This document shows positions 41,732 to 49,118 of a stretch of 50,550 bases of DNA, piece by piece. The notes under the pieces were generated by a model. That model saw only the letters and a program-made list of their open reading frames with translations. It was not told where the DNA came from and did not search any database. The stretch is from assembly GCF_003385185.1 (NCBI RefSeq), contig NZ_PQHZ01000046.1, positions 1 to 50,550 of the forward strand, given 5' to 3'. The first letter of the stretch is position 1. Every line of letters begins with the position of its first letter. A program made the translations under genes and the position numbers. The DNA comes from Amycolatopsis palatopharyngis (GTDB taxonomy: Bacteria > Actinomycetota > Actinomycetes > Mycobacteriales > Pseudonocardiaceae).

Positions 41732-43089
41732 GTCCTGGACTCCAACGAACGGCCGCTGACCGTGGCCCAGTCCTGCGGCCCGCCGTCGAGCACAGCGAGA
41801 TCCCGGTGACCGGCCTGTTCGAGCAGGCTGGCCGCGCCCATGGCCCGCTCGCCGTGCCCGCACATCAGAACCGTCGGCTCCCGCGACAGATCCCCGGCGC
41901 GCGCCGCCAGCTCACCCAGTTCTATATGCGTGGCCCCAGGAAGGTGTCCGGCCGCGAACTCCGCAGTCTGACGAATATCCAGGATCCGCTCACGACCGAG
42001 CTGGCCGGCCCGCACGAGCCGAGTACTGGTCGCGGAATGCCCGGCGGCGGTCCAAGCGTCGACTCCGCCCGTCAGTTCGCCGGCAAGGTTGGTGTAGCCG
42101 ATCTTGGTGGCTTGCCAGGCGATCTCCGCCGGATCCTGATCAGCACCGCGCACGATGACCAACGGCCGGTCGTGGGGGGCAAGCCAGCCCAGCCAGGACG
42201 CGAACACCGGCCGAAACGGAATCGACAGCGCGCCGGGGACGTGCCCTGCAGCGAACTCGGGCACCGATCGCGTGTCGACCAGTTGAGCGCCATCGGTCAA
42301 CAACGATTGCACGGCGCCCACGTCCAGCGGCGGCAGAGCGGGATCGGTGTCAAGCACCACCGAGCCGCGGCGGTTGACCTCGCTCAGGCGCAGGAAGTAG
42401 GGCGGGAAGCTGCCGAGAGACCCCAGGAGATCGGCGACGAAGCCATCCTCGTTCTCCGCCCGCAGCAACGGGTTGCTGGTCTTCTCCCGCCCGATGGTGC
42501 TGGTGCGCTCGGTGCCCGGTGGTGCGGAGCAGAACGAGCCCGCACCGTGGGTGGGCCACACCGCGACCTCGTCGGGCAGTGTGGCCAGCCGCTGCAGCGA
42601 GGCGTACTGCTGCCGGGCCAGGTCCTCGGTCTGCTCGGCCGAGACCAGGTCGGTGCGCGCGGCGGATCCCACGAGCAGCGACCCGCCGGTGAACACCCCG
42701 GCGGGAGTATCCCCGTCGAGCAGCAGGAACGACAGGTGTTCGTGGGTGTGGCCCGGGGTGGCCAGCGCGCGGAGCCGCAGCCCGCCGAGATCAATCTCGT
42801 CCCCGTCGTGCAGTCCGTTGTGGGTGAACTCGCGGTGCCCGGCTGCGGACGCCAGGATCTGGGTGCCTTCGGTCGCGGCGAGGTGGCGGGCGCCGGAGAG
42901 GAAGTCGGCGTGCAGATGCGTGTCGGCAGCGAACGCCACGGTCAGGCCCCGCCGCCGCGCGGCCCGCCATGCCCCGCGCAGGTCCAGGCTGACATCCACC
43001 ACCAGGGCCCGCCCGTCGCCCAGGTCCACCAGATAGGCGGAGTTCCCCAGCCCCTCGTCGACAAGGGGAACAAGATCAATTCCGGTCAT
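41728..43089 (-). CDS. MBL-fold persulfide dioxygenase-like protein with two rhodanese domains
   Basis: A 453-residue cytosolic protein. The metallo-beta-lactamase domain (about 5-240) has the iron-binding motif THLHAD (His 58, His 60, Asp 62), and TPGHTHEHLSF, as in ETHE1-type persulfide dioxygenases. Two rhodanese domains follow: one at about 265-360 lacking the active Cys (VIVRGAD) and one at about 375-450 with Cys 410 (LMCGHGERAM). The plan matches CstB-like enzymes that oxidise and transfer sulfane sulfur. ATG at 43089 is preceded by GAGGAGG. It heads the MFS/desulfurase operon and is divergent from the ArsR-rhodanese genes. Confidence 0.9.
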   Translation of the reverse strand: MTGIDLVPLVDEGLGNSAYLVDLGDGRALVVDVSLDLRGAWRAARRRGLTVAFAADTHLHADFLSGARHLAATEGTQILASAAGHREFTHNGLHDGDEIDLGGLRLRALATPGHTHEHLSFLLLDGDTPAGVFTGGSLLVGSAARTDLVSAEQTEDLARQQYASLQRLATLPDEVAVWPTHGAGSFCSAPPGTERTSTIGREKTSNPLLRAENEDGFVADLLGSLGSFPPYFLRLSEVNRRGSVVLDTDPALPPLDVGAVQSLLTDGAQLVDTRSVPEFAAGHVPGALSIPFRPVFASWLGWLAPHDRPLVIVRGADQDPAEIAWQATKIGYTNLAGELTGGVDAWTAAGHSATSTRLVRAGQLGRERILDIRQTAEFAAGHLPGATHIELGELAARAGDLSREPTVLMCGHGERAMGAASLLEQAGHRDLAVLDGGPQDWATVSGRSLESRT

Positions 43090-43141
43090 CGGACGATGCC
43101 TCCTCACTACACAGTCCTGCGGGCTACCTGCCCCACCGCCT

Positions 43142-43180
43142 TGTTATACACTATTCAAACGAGGATTGGAGAACCATGGG
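43142..43180 (+). promoter_or_regulatory. Leader element of the first ArsR-rhodanese gene
   Basis: TGTTATACACT, ATT, CAAACGAGGATTGGAGAAC and the start codon. The same order with few changes precedes the second paralogue (43935-43970). TATACA can serve as -10 and GGAG as ribosome site; the conserved CAAACGA-GATTGG part is a likely autoregulatory operator. Confidence 0.55.
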
Positions 43181-43829
43181 TGATCGCGAATCGAAGACGG
43201 TGTTGTTCGACCAGTTCGCGCGCGTGGGCAGGGCTCTGGGTAGTGGCACGCGTCTGGAATTGCTGGATCTGCTCGCCCAGGGCGAACGCACCGTGGACTC
43301 CCTGGCACGAGCTGCGGGGTTGAGGCTGACCACGACGTCGGCGCACCTGCAGATCCTCAAGCGGGCCAACCTGGTCATCACCCGCCGCGAGGGCACCAAG
43401 ATCTACTATCGCCTTGCCGGCATCGATGTCGCGCAGCTCTACGCGCTGACCCGGGCGGTCGCCCACCAACATCTGCCCGACGTCGAGGCCGCCCGTGCCG
43501 CCTACCTCGGCCCCGACACCGAGGAACTCAGCCGCGAGGAACTGATGCGCCGTGTCCAGGCCGAAGAGATCATCGTGCTCGACGTGCGCCCCAGGGAGGA
43601 GTATGCCGCCGGGCACATTCCCGGCGCGCTGTCCGTCCCGGTGGACGACCTCGCCGACCATCTCGCCGAACTCCCCGCCGAGCAGGAGATCGTCGCCTAC
43701 TGCCGCGGCACTTACTGCGTGCTCGCCCACGACGCCGTGCGCGCGCTCACCTCGCACGGCAAACGTGCCCGCCGCCTGAGCGACGGAATGCTCGAGTGGC
43801 GGTTAGCCGGCCTGCCCATCAGCGGCTGA
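43176..43829 (+). CDS. ArsR-family regulator fused to a rhodanese domain (paralogue 1)
   Basis: A 217-residue protein: winged helix-turn-helix about 10-95 (LGSGTRLELLDLLAQGERTV, TTTSAHLQILKRANLV, YYRLAG), helical linker, then rhodanese about 120-215 (VLDVRPREEYAAGHIPGAL) with the active-site loop AYCRGTYC, Cys 176 and Cys 181. Sulfane sulfur bound by the rhodanese Cys probably changes DNA binding. It faces the MBL-rhodanese gene, a likely target. TTGGAG precedes the ATG. Confidence 0.93.
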   Translation: MGDRESKTVLFDQFARVGRALGSGTRLELLDLLAQGERTVDSLARAAGLRLTTTSAHLQILKRANLVITRREGTKIYYRLAGIDVAQLYALTRAVAHQHLPDVEAARAAYLGPDTEELSREELMRRVQAEEIIVLDVRPREEYAAGHIPGALSVPVDDLADHLAELPAEQEIVAYCRGTYCVLAHDAVRALTSHGKRARRLSDGMLEWRLAGLPISG

Positions 43830-43934
43830 TACCCCCACTCCTCGGCACGCTCCAACTGACCCTAACCCCAACAGCGACGCGTGCGGAGTTTGCCAGGCCA
43901 GCCCGGTCAGGGCACTGGACCCGCACCATGCGCC

Positions 43935-43970
43935 TGTTCTACGCTCAAACGAAGATTGGAGAACTATGGG
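43935..43970 (+). promoter_or_regulatory. Leader element of the second ArsR-rhodanese gene
   Basis: TGTTCTACGCT, CAAACGAAGATTGGAGAAC and the start codon, nearly the same as 43142-43180 although the surrounding intergenic sequence differs. Conservation over about 35 bp implies a shared operator/ribosome site. Confidence 0.55.
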
Positions 43971-44619
43971 GGAACGAGAAGCCAAAACAGCGCTGTTCGA
44001 CGAGTTCGCTCGCATCGGTCACGCACTCGCCAGCGGCAAACGCCTGGAACTACTCAATCTGCTCGTCCAAGCCGAACGCTCCGTGGACGCACTTGCCTCG
44101 GCAACCAACGTGTCGATCAGCCTGGCCTCATCGCATCTGCAGAAACTCAAACACGCGAACCTCGTCACCACCCGCCGCGCCGGCACCAAGATCTACTACC
44201 GGCTCGCCGACGACAACGTCGCCGCGCTCTTCCACCTCATCCGCACCGTCGCCCACCAGCGACTACCCGAAGCGGAAACCGCGCGCGCCACCTACCACGG
44301 TCCCGACGTCGACCAGGTCACCCGAGAGGAACTCCTGGGCCGCGCCGAGGCAGGCGAGGTCCTGGTCATCGACGTACGCCCACCCGAGGAATACGCCGCA
44401 GGACACATCCCCGGCGCCCTCGGCGTCCCCCTCGACGAACTCCCCGCCCGACTCGACGATCTCCCCAAAGACCAGGACATCGTCGCCTACTGCCGCGGCG
44501 CCTACTGCGTCCTCGCGCACCACGCCGTCCGACTCCTCACCCAACACGGCCGCAGAGCCCAGCGCCTCACCGACGGCATGCTCGAATGGCGCGTCGCCGA
44601 ACTCCCCATCGCCAGCTGA
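43966..44619 (+). CDS. ArsR-family regulator fused to a rhodanese domain (paralogue 2)
   Basis: Same length (217) and layout as the preceding gene: HTH with ALASGKRLELLNLLVQAERSV, YYRLADD, then rhodanese with VIDVRPPEEYAAGHIPGAL and AYCRGAYC (Cys 176, Cys 181). By eye roughly two thirds of residues agree, most strongly in the rhodanese part, so this is an older tandem duplication or a second acquisition. Codon preference is more C-rich. It may answer a different sulfur signal or a different operator. Confidence 0.92.
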   Translation: MGEREAKTALFDEFARIGHALASGKRLELLNLLVQAERSVDALASATNVSISLASSHLQKLKHANLVTTRRAGTKIYYRLADDNVAALFHLIRTVAHQRLPEAETARATYHGPDVDQVTREELLGRAEAGEVLVIDVRPPEEYAAGHIPGALGVPLDELPARLDDLPKDQDIVAYCRGAYCVLAHHAVRLLTQHGRRAQRLTDGMLEWRVAELPIAS

Positions 44620-44755
44620 CCCACCCAGCCCGGGCCGCAACTGCAGCCATGTCAACCATGTGGAACCCGCACTCTGAACAGGGCAAACGACACGATCGAC
44701 CACCGAGTTCATCACCCCAGAGGCACATGAATGCGCGAACCCGCGCGCTTCCCGC

Positions 44756-44994
44756 GTGGGGGTTATCGAGCACGTCCGCGTCGACCCGGAGTATCTGCGC
44801 CGTGGCTACGGTCGCGTCCTGGTCGCCGGCGCCCTCGCCCGCGGACCCGGCTACCGCTGGTCCACCACTGCCGTCATCGACAGCGCCATCGCGCGGGCAT
44901 CTGGGTCGTCGCCGTCGACGACCCGGCTGTGCTCGAACTCGGAACCGCCAGTGGGTGCACCGACATTCGGGTCGCCGCAGCTCGGGACGCTTAA
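44756..44994 (+). pseudogene. GNAT acetyltransferase fragment
   Basis: VIEHVRVDPEYLRRGYGRVLVAGALARGPGYRW is a GNAT motif A with its CoA-binding RRGYGR loop, written here only in pieces: VRVDPEYL, RRGYGRVLVAGALAR and YRWSTT. After about 44897 the frame breaks and a neighbouring frame carries IWVVAVDDPAVLELG to a stop near 44994. The N-terminal half is missing. A dead remnant is the simplest reading. Confidence 0.6.
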
Positions 44995-45351
44995 TCCTTT
45001 ACAGGGCAGGGGACTGTGTCGAGAGCTTCCGGTGGCCGGCGACGGTGACTCGGTCGAGGTCACCAGTTCCGGCTGGGGCGGCGGCGCGGGCATCGCTCGT
45101 ATCACCGCTGCTGTTGCCGCGCTCGCCACGGCACGTCGACAGGGCCACAACCACGGCCACTGCGGTCGTCACTGCTAACCGTGGATACACGGTACCGGCA
45201 TCAGTCCTTCACTCCTTCTCGTGCAGAGCACTGCCAGCTGATCCGGATCGGTCAGGGCGCTGGTTGAAATGTTCGCTCCGCTGCGCGCTGAGCTGCTTTG
45301 CCGGCTTCCGAACGGGTTACTTCGAAGCTCGTGTACATAGGCATGTCAGGG
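44995..45351. other. Decayed intergenic stretch
   Basis: About 350 bp without a recognisable gene; open frames are short and have no motifs. Confidence 0.5.
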
Positions 45352-45621
45352 TTAGGCGAGGGCGAGGAACAGCTTCTCGAGTTCGGCTTCGGTCAGGGGT
45401 TCCTGGTTGTTGTCGTCGTTGCCGGTGAGGCATTGGCGCATGCCTGTGGCTACGATCTTGAATCCGGCACGGTCGAGGGCGCGCGAGACGGCGGCGAGTT
45501 GAGTGACGACGTCTTTGCAGCCTCGGCCAGCTTCGATCATGGCGATCACGCCCGCGAGTTGCCCTTGCGCGCGGCGGAGCCGATTGAGTACCTGCGCGAT
45601 GGTTTCTTCGTCCCCAGTCAT
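45352..45621 (-). CDS. cstR: CsoR/RcnR-superfamily regulator, CstR-like persulfide sensor
   Basis: An 89-residue all-helical repressor. It has LNRLRRAQGQLAGVIAMIE, the first Cys at 35 (GRGCKDVVTQLAAV) and a second Cys at 64 (MRQC). The copper-binding His that CsoR places four residues before the second Cys is Gly 60 here, and CKDV-TQ matches Staphylococcus CstR, which forms di- to tetrasulfide bridges between its two Cys. So it should sense persulfide rather than Cu(I). ATG at 45621 follows AAGGAGGG. A CsoR-type operator lies upstream and overlaps its -10. Confidence 0.85.
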   Translation of the reverse strand: MTGDEETIAQVLNRLRRAQGQLAGVIAMIEAGRGCKDVVTQLAAVSRALDRAGFKIVATGMRQCLTGNDDNNQEPLTEAELEKLFLALA

Positions 45622-45655
45622 ACGAACCCTCCTTAAGTAATCCCGAACTGGCACC

Positions 45656-45674
45656 AGTATACCCCGTGCGGTAT
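45656..45674 (-). promoter_or_regulatory. CsoR/CstR-type operator with -10 box, autoregulatory
   Basis: ATACC-CCGTGC-GGTAT (45659-45674), a dyad with the 6-base centre usual for this superfamily. On the reverse strand a good -10 box TATACT (45661-45656) overlaps it, about 35 bp before the cstR-like start codon. Confidence 0.72.
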
Positions 45675-46045
45675 CGGCAGTGGGGAGAGTCCGCTTCCCG
45701 ACGGCGTCGGTGCAGCCTCGGGCTGAGGCGACCGGCGGCGGCCTGGTGGACGAGATTGCGCGATTCGTACTGTCGAGGGCGGGGATCAGCGTGGCCGAGG
45801 CCGCGCCGAAACGAGGCCTGTAAGGTAGGCGTACCGTCGCCACCGGGCTAACCCGTACGAGAATCCAGCGACCTGCACTTATTGGTCAACAGTTCGGGGC
45901 AGGGACAGCAGGCCGAACTCGTGATCAGACAGGTTGAGTCGATCCGTCGATGACCGGCCGAAAGCGTCCAGTGGCAGTCAAGGTGAACGCAACTGGTGGA
46001 CGTAGGGCCCGAGTGAGAGCGGCGCCTTGGCTTATCGCGCTCTGC
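45675..46045. other. Intergenic region without a supported gene
   Basis: About 370 bp upstream of the CstR-like gene. A reverse-strand tail reading TATGRFRPVIDG may be a relic, but nothing can be assigned. Confidence 0.45.
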
Positions 46046-46495
46046 CTAGCGGCTGCAGGTGCCCGCGCGGGGCGGTGATCCGACGTCGGAGTGTCGGCCG
46101 AGCAGGATCGCGGCATGTCGTTGCCCGGGCCCGGGACCGATGCGCGCGGCGAGGGCGTCGGCGACGGCACCGGTGGCGTTTGCCAGGATCTGGTCGTTGG
46201 TCAGCAGGATCACGGTGAACTTCGTCGAAGACCACGGGCCGCGCAGTCCGGCGTGGGCCATCACCGAGCGCAGGACGCCGAGCGCGACGTCCTGGCCGAA
46301 GTGCATCGCCCAGTTCACTGGCTGTGGCTGTCGCCCGGGGTGTTCTCTCATGCCGATCAACCGCTGCAGCACTCGCGCGGGGACGTGGAAGTTCGGCCGG
46401 TTCGTCAGGCTTTGTTCCAGCTTTTCACCGGGCGTCATGACTGTGACCCCGGCCGCGCCGGAGAGCAAACCTTGCCATAGTGCGCGTTGCATCAT
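46046..46495 (-). CDS. Conserved actinobacterial hypothetical protein, possibly damaged
   Basis: A 149-residue frame. MQRALWQGLLSGAAGVTVMT then GEKLEQSLTNRPNFHVPARV, VNWAMHFGQDVALGVLRSVMA and LTNDQILANATG resemble a family of hydrophobic hypothetical proteins in actinomycetes. The C-terminal 35 residues do not look like the family, and the middle seems shortened, so the gene may be a deletion form. One or two membrane helices are likely. Function unknown; it is divergent from the DUF2243 remnant. Confidence 0.5.
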   Translation of the reverse strand: MMQRALWQGLLSGAAGVTVMTPGEKLEQSLTNRPNFHVPARVLQRLIGMREHPGRQPQPVNWAMHFGQDVALGVLRSVMAHAGLRGPWSSTKFTVILLTNDQILANATGAVADALAARIGPGPGQRHAAILLGRHSDVGSPPRAGTCSR

Positions 46496-46513
46496 GGGGT
46501 GCCCGCGGCGCGG

Positions 46514-46770
46514 CGGCCTCTGGCGGTGTGTGCACTGTTGGGTGTGTGGCGGTGATGGCCGCGCTCGGTGAGATCGTCTTTCACCAGATCCTGGCCTGGC
46601 ATCACTTCTACGACCGCTCCACGCGTCCCATCGGGTTGCTCTCGAGCGGTCTGTGGCATACCGCCGAATTGCTCGGGCTGGTCGCCGGCTTCATGTTGTA
46701 TGCGGGTACGTCACCCCGCCGCCCGGCACCACCTGCAGTGCGGCCGACCTGCACACGGGCGCGCAGCTGA
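46514..46770 (+). pseudogene. DUF2243 membrane protein remnant
   Basis: GEIVFHQILAWHHFYDRST and LLSSGLWHTAELLGLVAGFML are characteristic DUF2243 segments (frame from 46552). The start of the protein (RPLAVCALLGVW) is in another frame from 46514, so a base has been lost near 46550, and the C-terminal half is missing. Not functional as read. Confidence 0.6.
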
Positions 46771-46929
46771 TGTACTGGCGGCGACTTGACGGAGATCGCT
46801 CTCGCGGCCGTCCTCGCTGTCCGATGTTGCCTCGCCACCGGGTCGCACCCACATCCAACTGCACCCCCGCACGGCCGCTGGCAGCCGCTGGCAGCTGACC
46901 CGCCCACACGCACCTCGCGCGGCTTCTGA
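46740..46929 (+). pseudogene. CtaG-like cytochrome oxidase assembly protein 3' fragment
   Basis: Frame 0 gives LHTGAQLMYW; after one extra base near 46779 the next frame gives GDLTEIALAAVLAVR and runs to a stop at 46927-46929. Together they resemble the last membrane part of CaaX/CtaG-type assembly proteins, which often sit next to DUF2243 genes. Fusion of two remnants by deletion is likely. Tentative. Confidence 0.4.
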
Positions 46930-47007
46930 ACCGTCCTTCGAGCACACGTCGTCGGCGGGATAACGAGCGACAGTGGCCGGGGTAGAGACGATAACGCCCC
47001 CCGTTTT

Positions 47008-47037
47008 TTGAATGAAAGATACCCCGGGGGGTATTAT
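47008..47037 (+). promoter_or_regulatory. Promoter with CsoR-type operator before the Cys-rich gene
   Basis: -35 box TTGAAT (47008-47013), 18-base spacer, -10 box TATTAT (47032-47037). The near-perfect dyad ATACCCCGGGGGGTAT (47019-47034; arms ATACC/GGTAT with a 6-base centre) covers the spacer and -10, as a repressor site should. It has the same arms and spacing as the site before the cstR-like gene 1.4 kb away. Confidence 0.78.
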
Positions 47038-47066
47038 GGAACGTAGTCGCTATAGGAGGTTCAACG

Positions 47067-47234
47067 ATGTGTCAGCGTGCTGTGTGTTCGACCTGCGGGA
47101 AGGCCACTTACACCGGGTGTGGGCGCCATGTCGAGCAGGTGCTCGCCGGCGTGCCCGCGTCCCGGCGGTGTCAGTGCCAACCTGGGCAGGACGGTTCCGA
47201 GCGGAAGTGGTGGAAGATGTTCAACCGCCGTTGA
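47067..47234 (+). CDS. 55-residue Cys-rich protein of unknown function
   Basis: A short gene with a near-ideal ribosome site (AGGAGGT, six bases before the ATG). The product starts MCQRAVCSTCGKATYTGCG and has Cys at 2, 7, 10, 18, 35 and 37, with CxxC at 7-10 and CxC at 35-37; it ends in a basic KWWKMFNRR tail. I recall similar small proteins (MCRAxTCxTCGKTTWxGCGxH) in many bacteria, annotated only as hypothetical. A CsoR/CstR-type operator overlaps its promoter and a terminator follows, so it is a one-gene regulon member. A metal- or sulfur-binding role is inferred. Confidence 0.85.
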   Translation: MCQRAVCSTCGKATYTGCGRHVEQVLAGVPASRRCQCQPGQDGSERKWWKMFNRR

Positions 47235-47244
47235 TCACCGCGGT

Positions 47245-47287
47245 CACAGGGAGCCGGGCCCCACACCGAGGTGCTCGGCTCCCTGTG
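47245..47287 (+). terminator. Terminator of the Cys-rich gene
   Basis: A 12-bp perfect stem CACAGGGAGCCG (47245-47256) / CGGCTCCCTGTG (47276-47287) with a 19-base loop, eleven bases after the stop codon. Confidence 0.8.
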
Positions 47288-47679
47288 GGGCAGGGTCGAA
47301 CGGTACGAGTTGCTGCCTTCGGGGTCCTTCCGTGGGAAGAACTCCGAGCGTCAAGGAGGTAGCGGGTGGTCGTGAGGCCGCTTTCGAGCGATTGCGTTCG
47401 GCGAGCCCCCGGTGAACACGTTCGTCACATGTTCGAGACTCCGCGACACGCTGTCAGCGTCTGCGTCGACGGAGCCTGACATTCAGTTTGCGCTGATCAT
47501 GCAGGACGACTTGGGACGAGCATGACCGGCGGTGCATTGAACATGCCTAGCCAGCCACAGCAGAGCTCATTTTCTTCATCGGTGGGCGGCTGAAGCGCTC
47601 GTCCTGCCCTTCTTCACTCCCCCTGAATCCAAGATGGACGAATGGGCCGGAAAGCGTGAGACGCGCGCATGCCTTGAGC
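47288..47679. other. Intergenic region at the start of a lower-GC island
   Basis: About 390 bp without a supported gene. GC falls steadily after about 47450. Confidence 0.5.
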
Positions 47680-48093
47680 CTATGTGTGTCCGTCCTGCTT
47701 GGAACGGAATACCCATTGCCGCAACACGATGAAGCGTATGGTTCCCCCCAGTGCACTGGCCAAGACGACCACCAGCGCTTCGGTAACAATACCGTACGAA
47801 CCTTTCACAGTGTCCAATACGGCGAGTGCTACGGATCCATGTAGTATGTAGAACACTGCGGAAATCAGAGTTTGTAAATACCTGCGCAGCTTTCTGTTCG
47901 GTGCTCCGGCGAACGTGACTAGACGGTGAAATTCAGTATTCGCCACAGTGGTCAACCCAGTTGCGACTAAATTGCTACAGGACGCATCGCATGGTGCGCG
48001 AAGAACAACGAACAGTAGCCCCTGAACAAGAGTCGTAACCGTGCCGATGGACAGGTACCATCCGGCCTGCCTAAGAAAATCCCCGCGAATCAT
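47680..48093 (-). CDS. GtrA-family membrane protein
   Basis: A 137-residue protein with four predicted helices and the family pattern FLRQAGWYLSIGTVTTLVQGL, VATGLTTVANTEFHRLVTF and a final IRFIVLRQWVF. GtrA-like proteins take part in moving polyprenyl-linked sugars across the membrane for cell-wall glycans. Base composition is clearly lower in GC than the rest of the window, so recent transfer is likely. No glycosyltransferase gene is adjacent. Confidence 0.83.
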   Translation of the reverse strand: MIRGDFLRQAGWYLSIGTVTTLVQGLLFVVLRAPCDASCSNLVATGLTTVANTEFHRLVTFAGAPNRKLRRYLQTLISAVFYILHGSVALAVLDTVKGSYGIVTEALVVVLASALGGTIRFIVLRQWVFRSKQDGHT

Positions 48094-48562
48094 CCAGCAC
48101 CTGCCACCGTCGCTAAATTTGCGCCCCCTCTGGAGGCGTATCGGATTTCCGGCTTGGGCATCGCCGTGTCACGTGAAGTCGACGTGAGATCGTATCCCTG
48201 ACCCGGACAGCGCAGCCTTTCTCAAAATCAATTTCACTTCGCCACCACCTTGTGCGGCACGCTCCATTCGGCGCGATCATGGCGATGGCGTTGCGGTACA
48301 ACGAGACCAGAAACAGGCAAGTCAGGTGTAGTGCACCAGCCAACTTGGCTCGTAATTGTAAAGAATCGCGTTCTTCCAAGTACTTCCATCAGTCTCAGTG
48401 TGATCTTGGGCTTTGCCGCGATGGCGAAATCCCTTCACGTACTGGTGTCGCCTTGAAGGCTCTTGAGGACCACGGGTAATGCTACTGCCAATATATGAGC
48501 AACTCGTAGGTCGTCAGTGTTCAGGGTAGGCTCCGGTTGCGAGTGTAGGATTCGCAGCCAAC
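48094..48562. other. Low-GC region without a supported gene
   Basis: About 470 bp near or below 55% GC. Short frames on both strands lack motifs and ribosome sites. Presumably remnants or regulatory sequence of the acquired island. Confidence 0.5.
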
Positions 48563-48877
48563 TCACCATTTGCAAGCGCCTTTTAGGCCAGCGCGACGAA
48601 GGATTAAAGAGGCCGGACAAAACCCGGTTGTGGCAAATAGAACTTGGTTAATTCCAACTAGTGCTACAATAATCAAAAACCATTCACTCGCGAATATATA
48701 AAGAATCAGGCCGATCAGATTCATGGTCCCTGCCAGCGCGAAGAGAACTCGCTCCAACTGCCACTTGGATGATTTCACCTGAGTATTCAGCGGGGCCGTA
48801 AAGTTGGGACGGAATGAACGGGACAACTTTTCTTCTCCTTCGTCGCGTGAGCGTCGCGCTTCCTGCTTAAGTTTCAT
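48563..48877 (-). CDS. DUF2892 (YgaP-type) membrane protein
   Basis: A 104-residue protein: basic cytoplasmic N-terminus to about 38, then the DUF2892 unit WQLERVLFALAGTMNLIGL, SEWFLIIVALVGINQVLF, TGFCPASLIL with two membrane helices and the conserved Cys in TGFCP. In YgaP this unit anchors a rhodanese, and lone copies often sit in sulfur-handling loci, as here. GC of the gene is low. A -10-like TATCTA lies only about 15 bases before the ATG, so its mRNA may be nearly leaderless. Confidence 0.85.
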   Translation of the reverse strand: MKLKQEARRSRDEGEEKLSRSFRPNFTAPLNTQVKSSKWQLERVLFALAGTMNLIGLILYIFASEWFLIIVALVGINQVLFATTGFCPASLILRRAGLKGACKW

Positions 48878-48893
48878 CTTTTGACTGCGTTAG

Positions 48894-48912
48894 ATACGGT
48901 GAGTATCCGTAT
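48894..48912 (-). promoter_or_regulatory. Dyad at the DUF2892 promoter
   Basis: ATACGG-TGAGTAT-CCGTAT inverted repeat overlapping the probable -10 box (reverse-strand TATCTA at 48896-48891). A regulator site is likely; it differs from the CsoR-type dyads. Confidence 0.5.
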
Positions 48913-49118
48913 ATTGGTAACGAAATCCACTCCTCTGCGTGATATTCTATAACTATCGGTATTTCGCTGGTCACGGCTATCGGGTGGCGACAATCTGGTC
49001 CGGGATCGCCAGTCGGGCAAATATGGACCTGTTCCATTGTGCTGGTAAGAACGGCTGTCATAGAGTCCTGAGCGCGGGTACTGCAGGAGCCGGCTGTCGA
49101 CACAGAGCGCGGGAGGTG

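Noticed and set aside
47019..47034. The dyad ATACCCCGGGGGGTAT as a terminator of an upstream gene
   Set aside because: No functional gene ends before it, and it overlaps a good promoter directly in front of a ribosome site, so an operator is the better reading.
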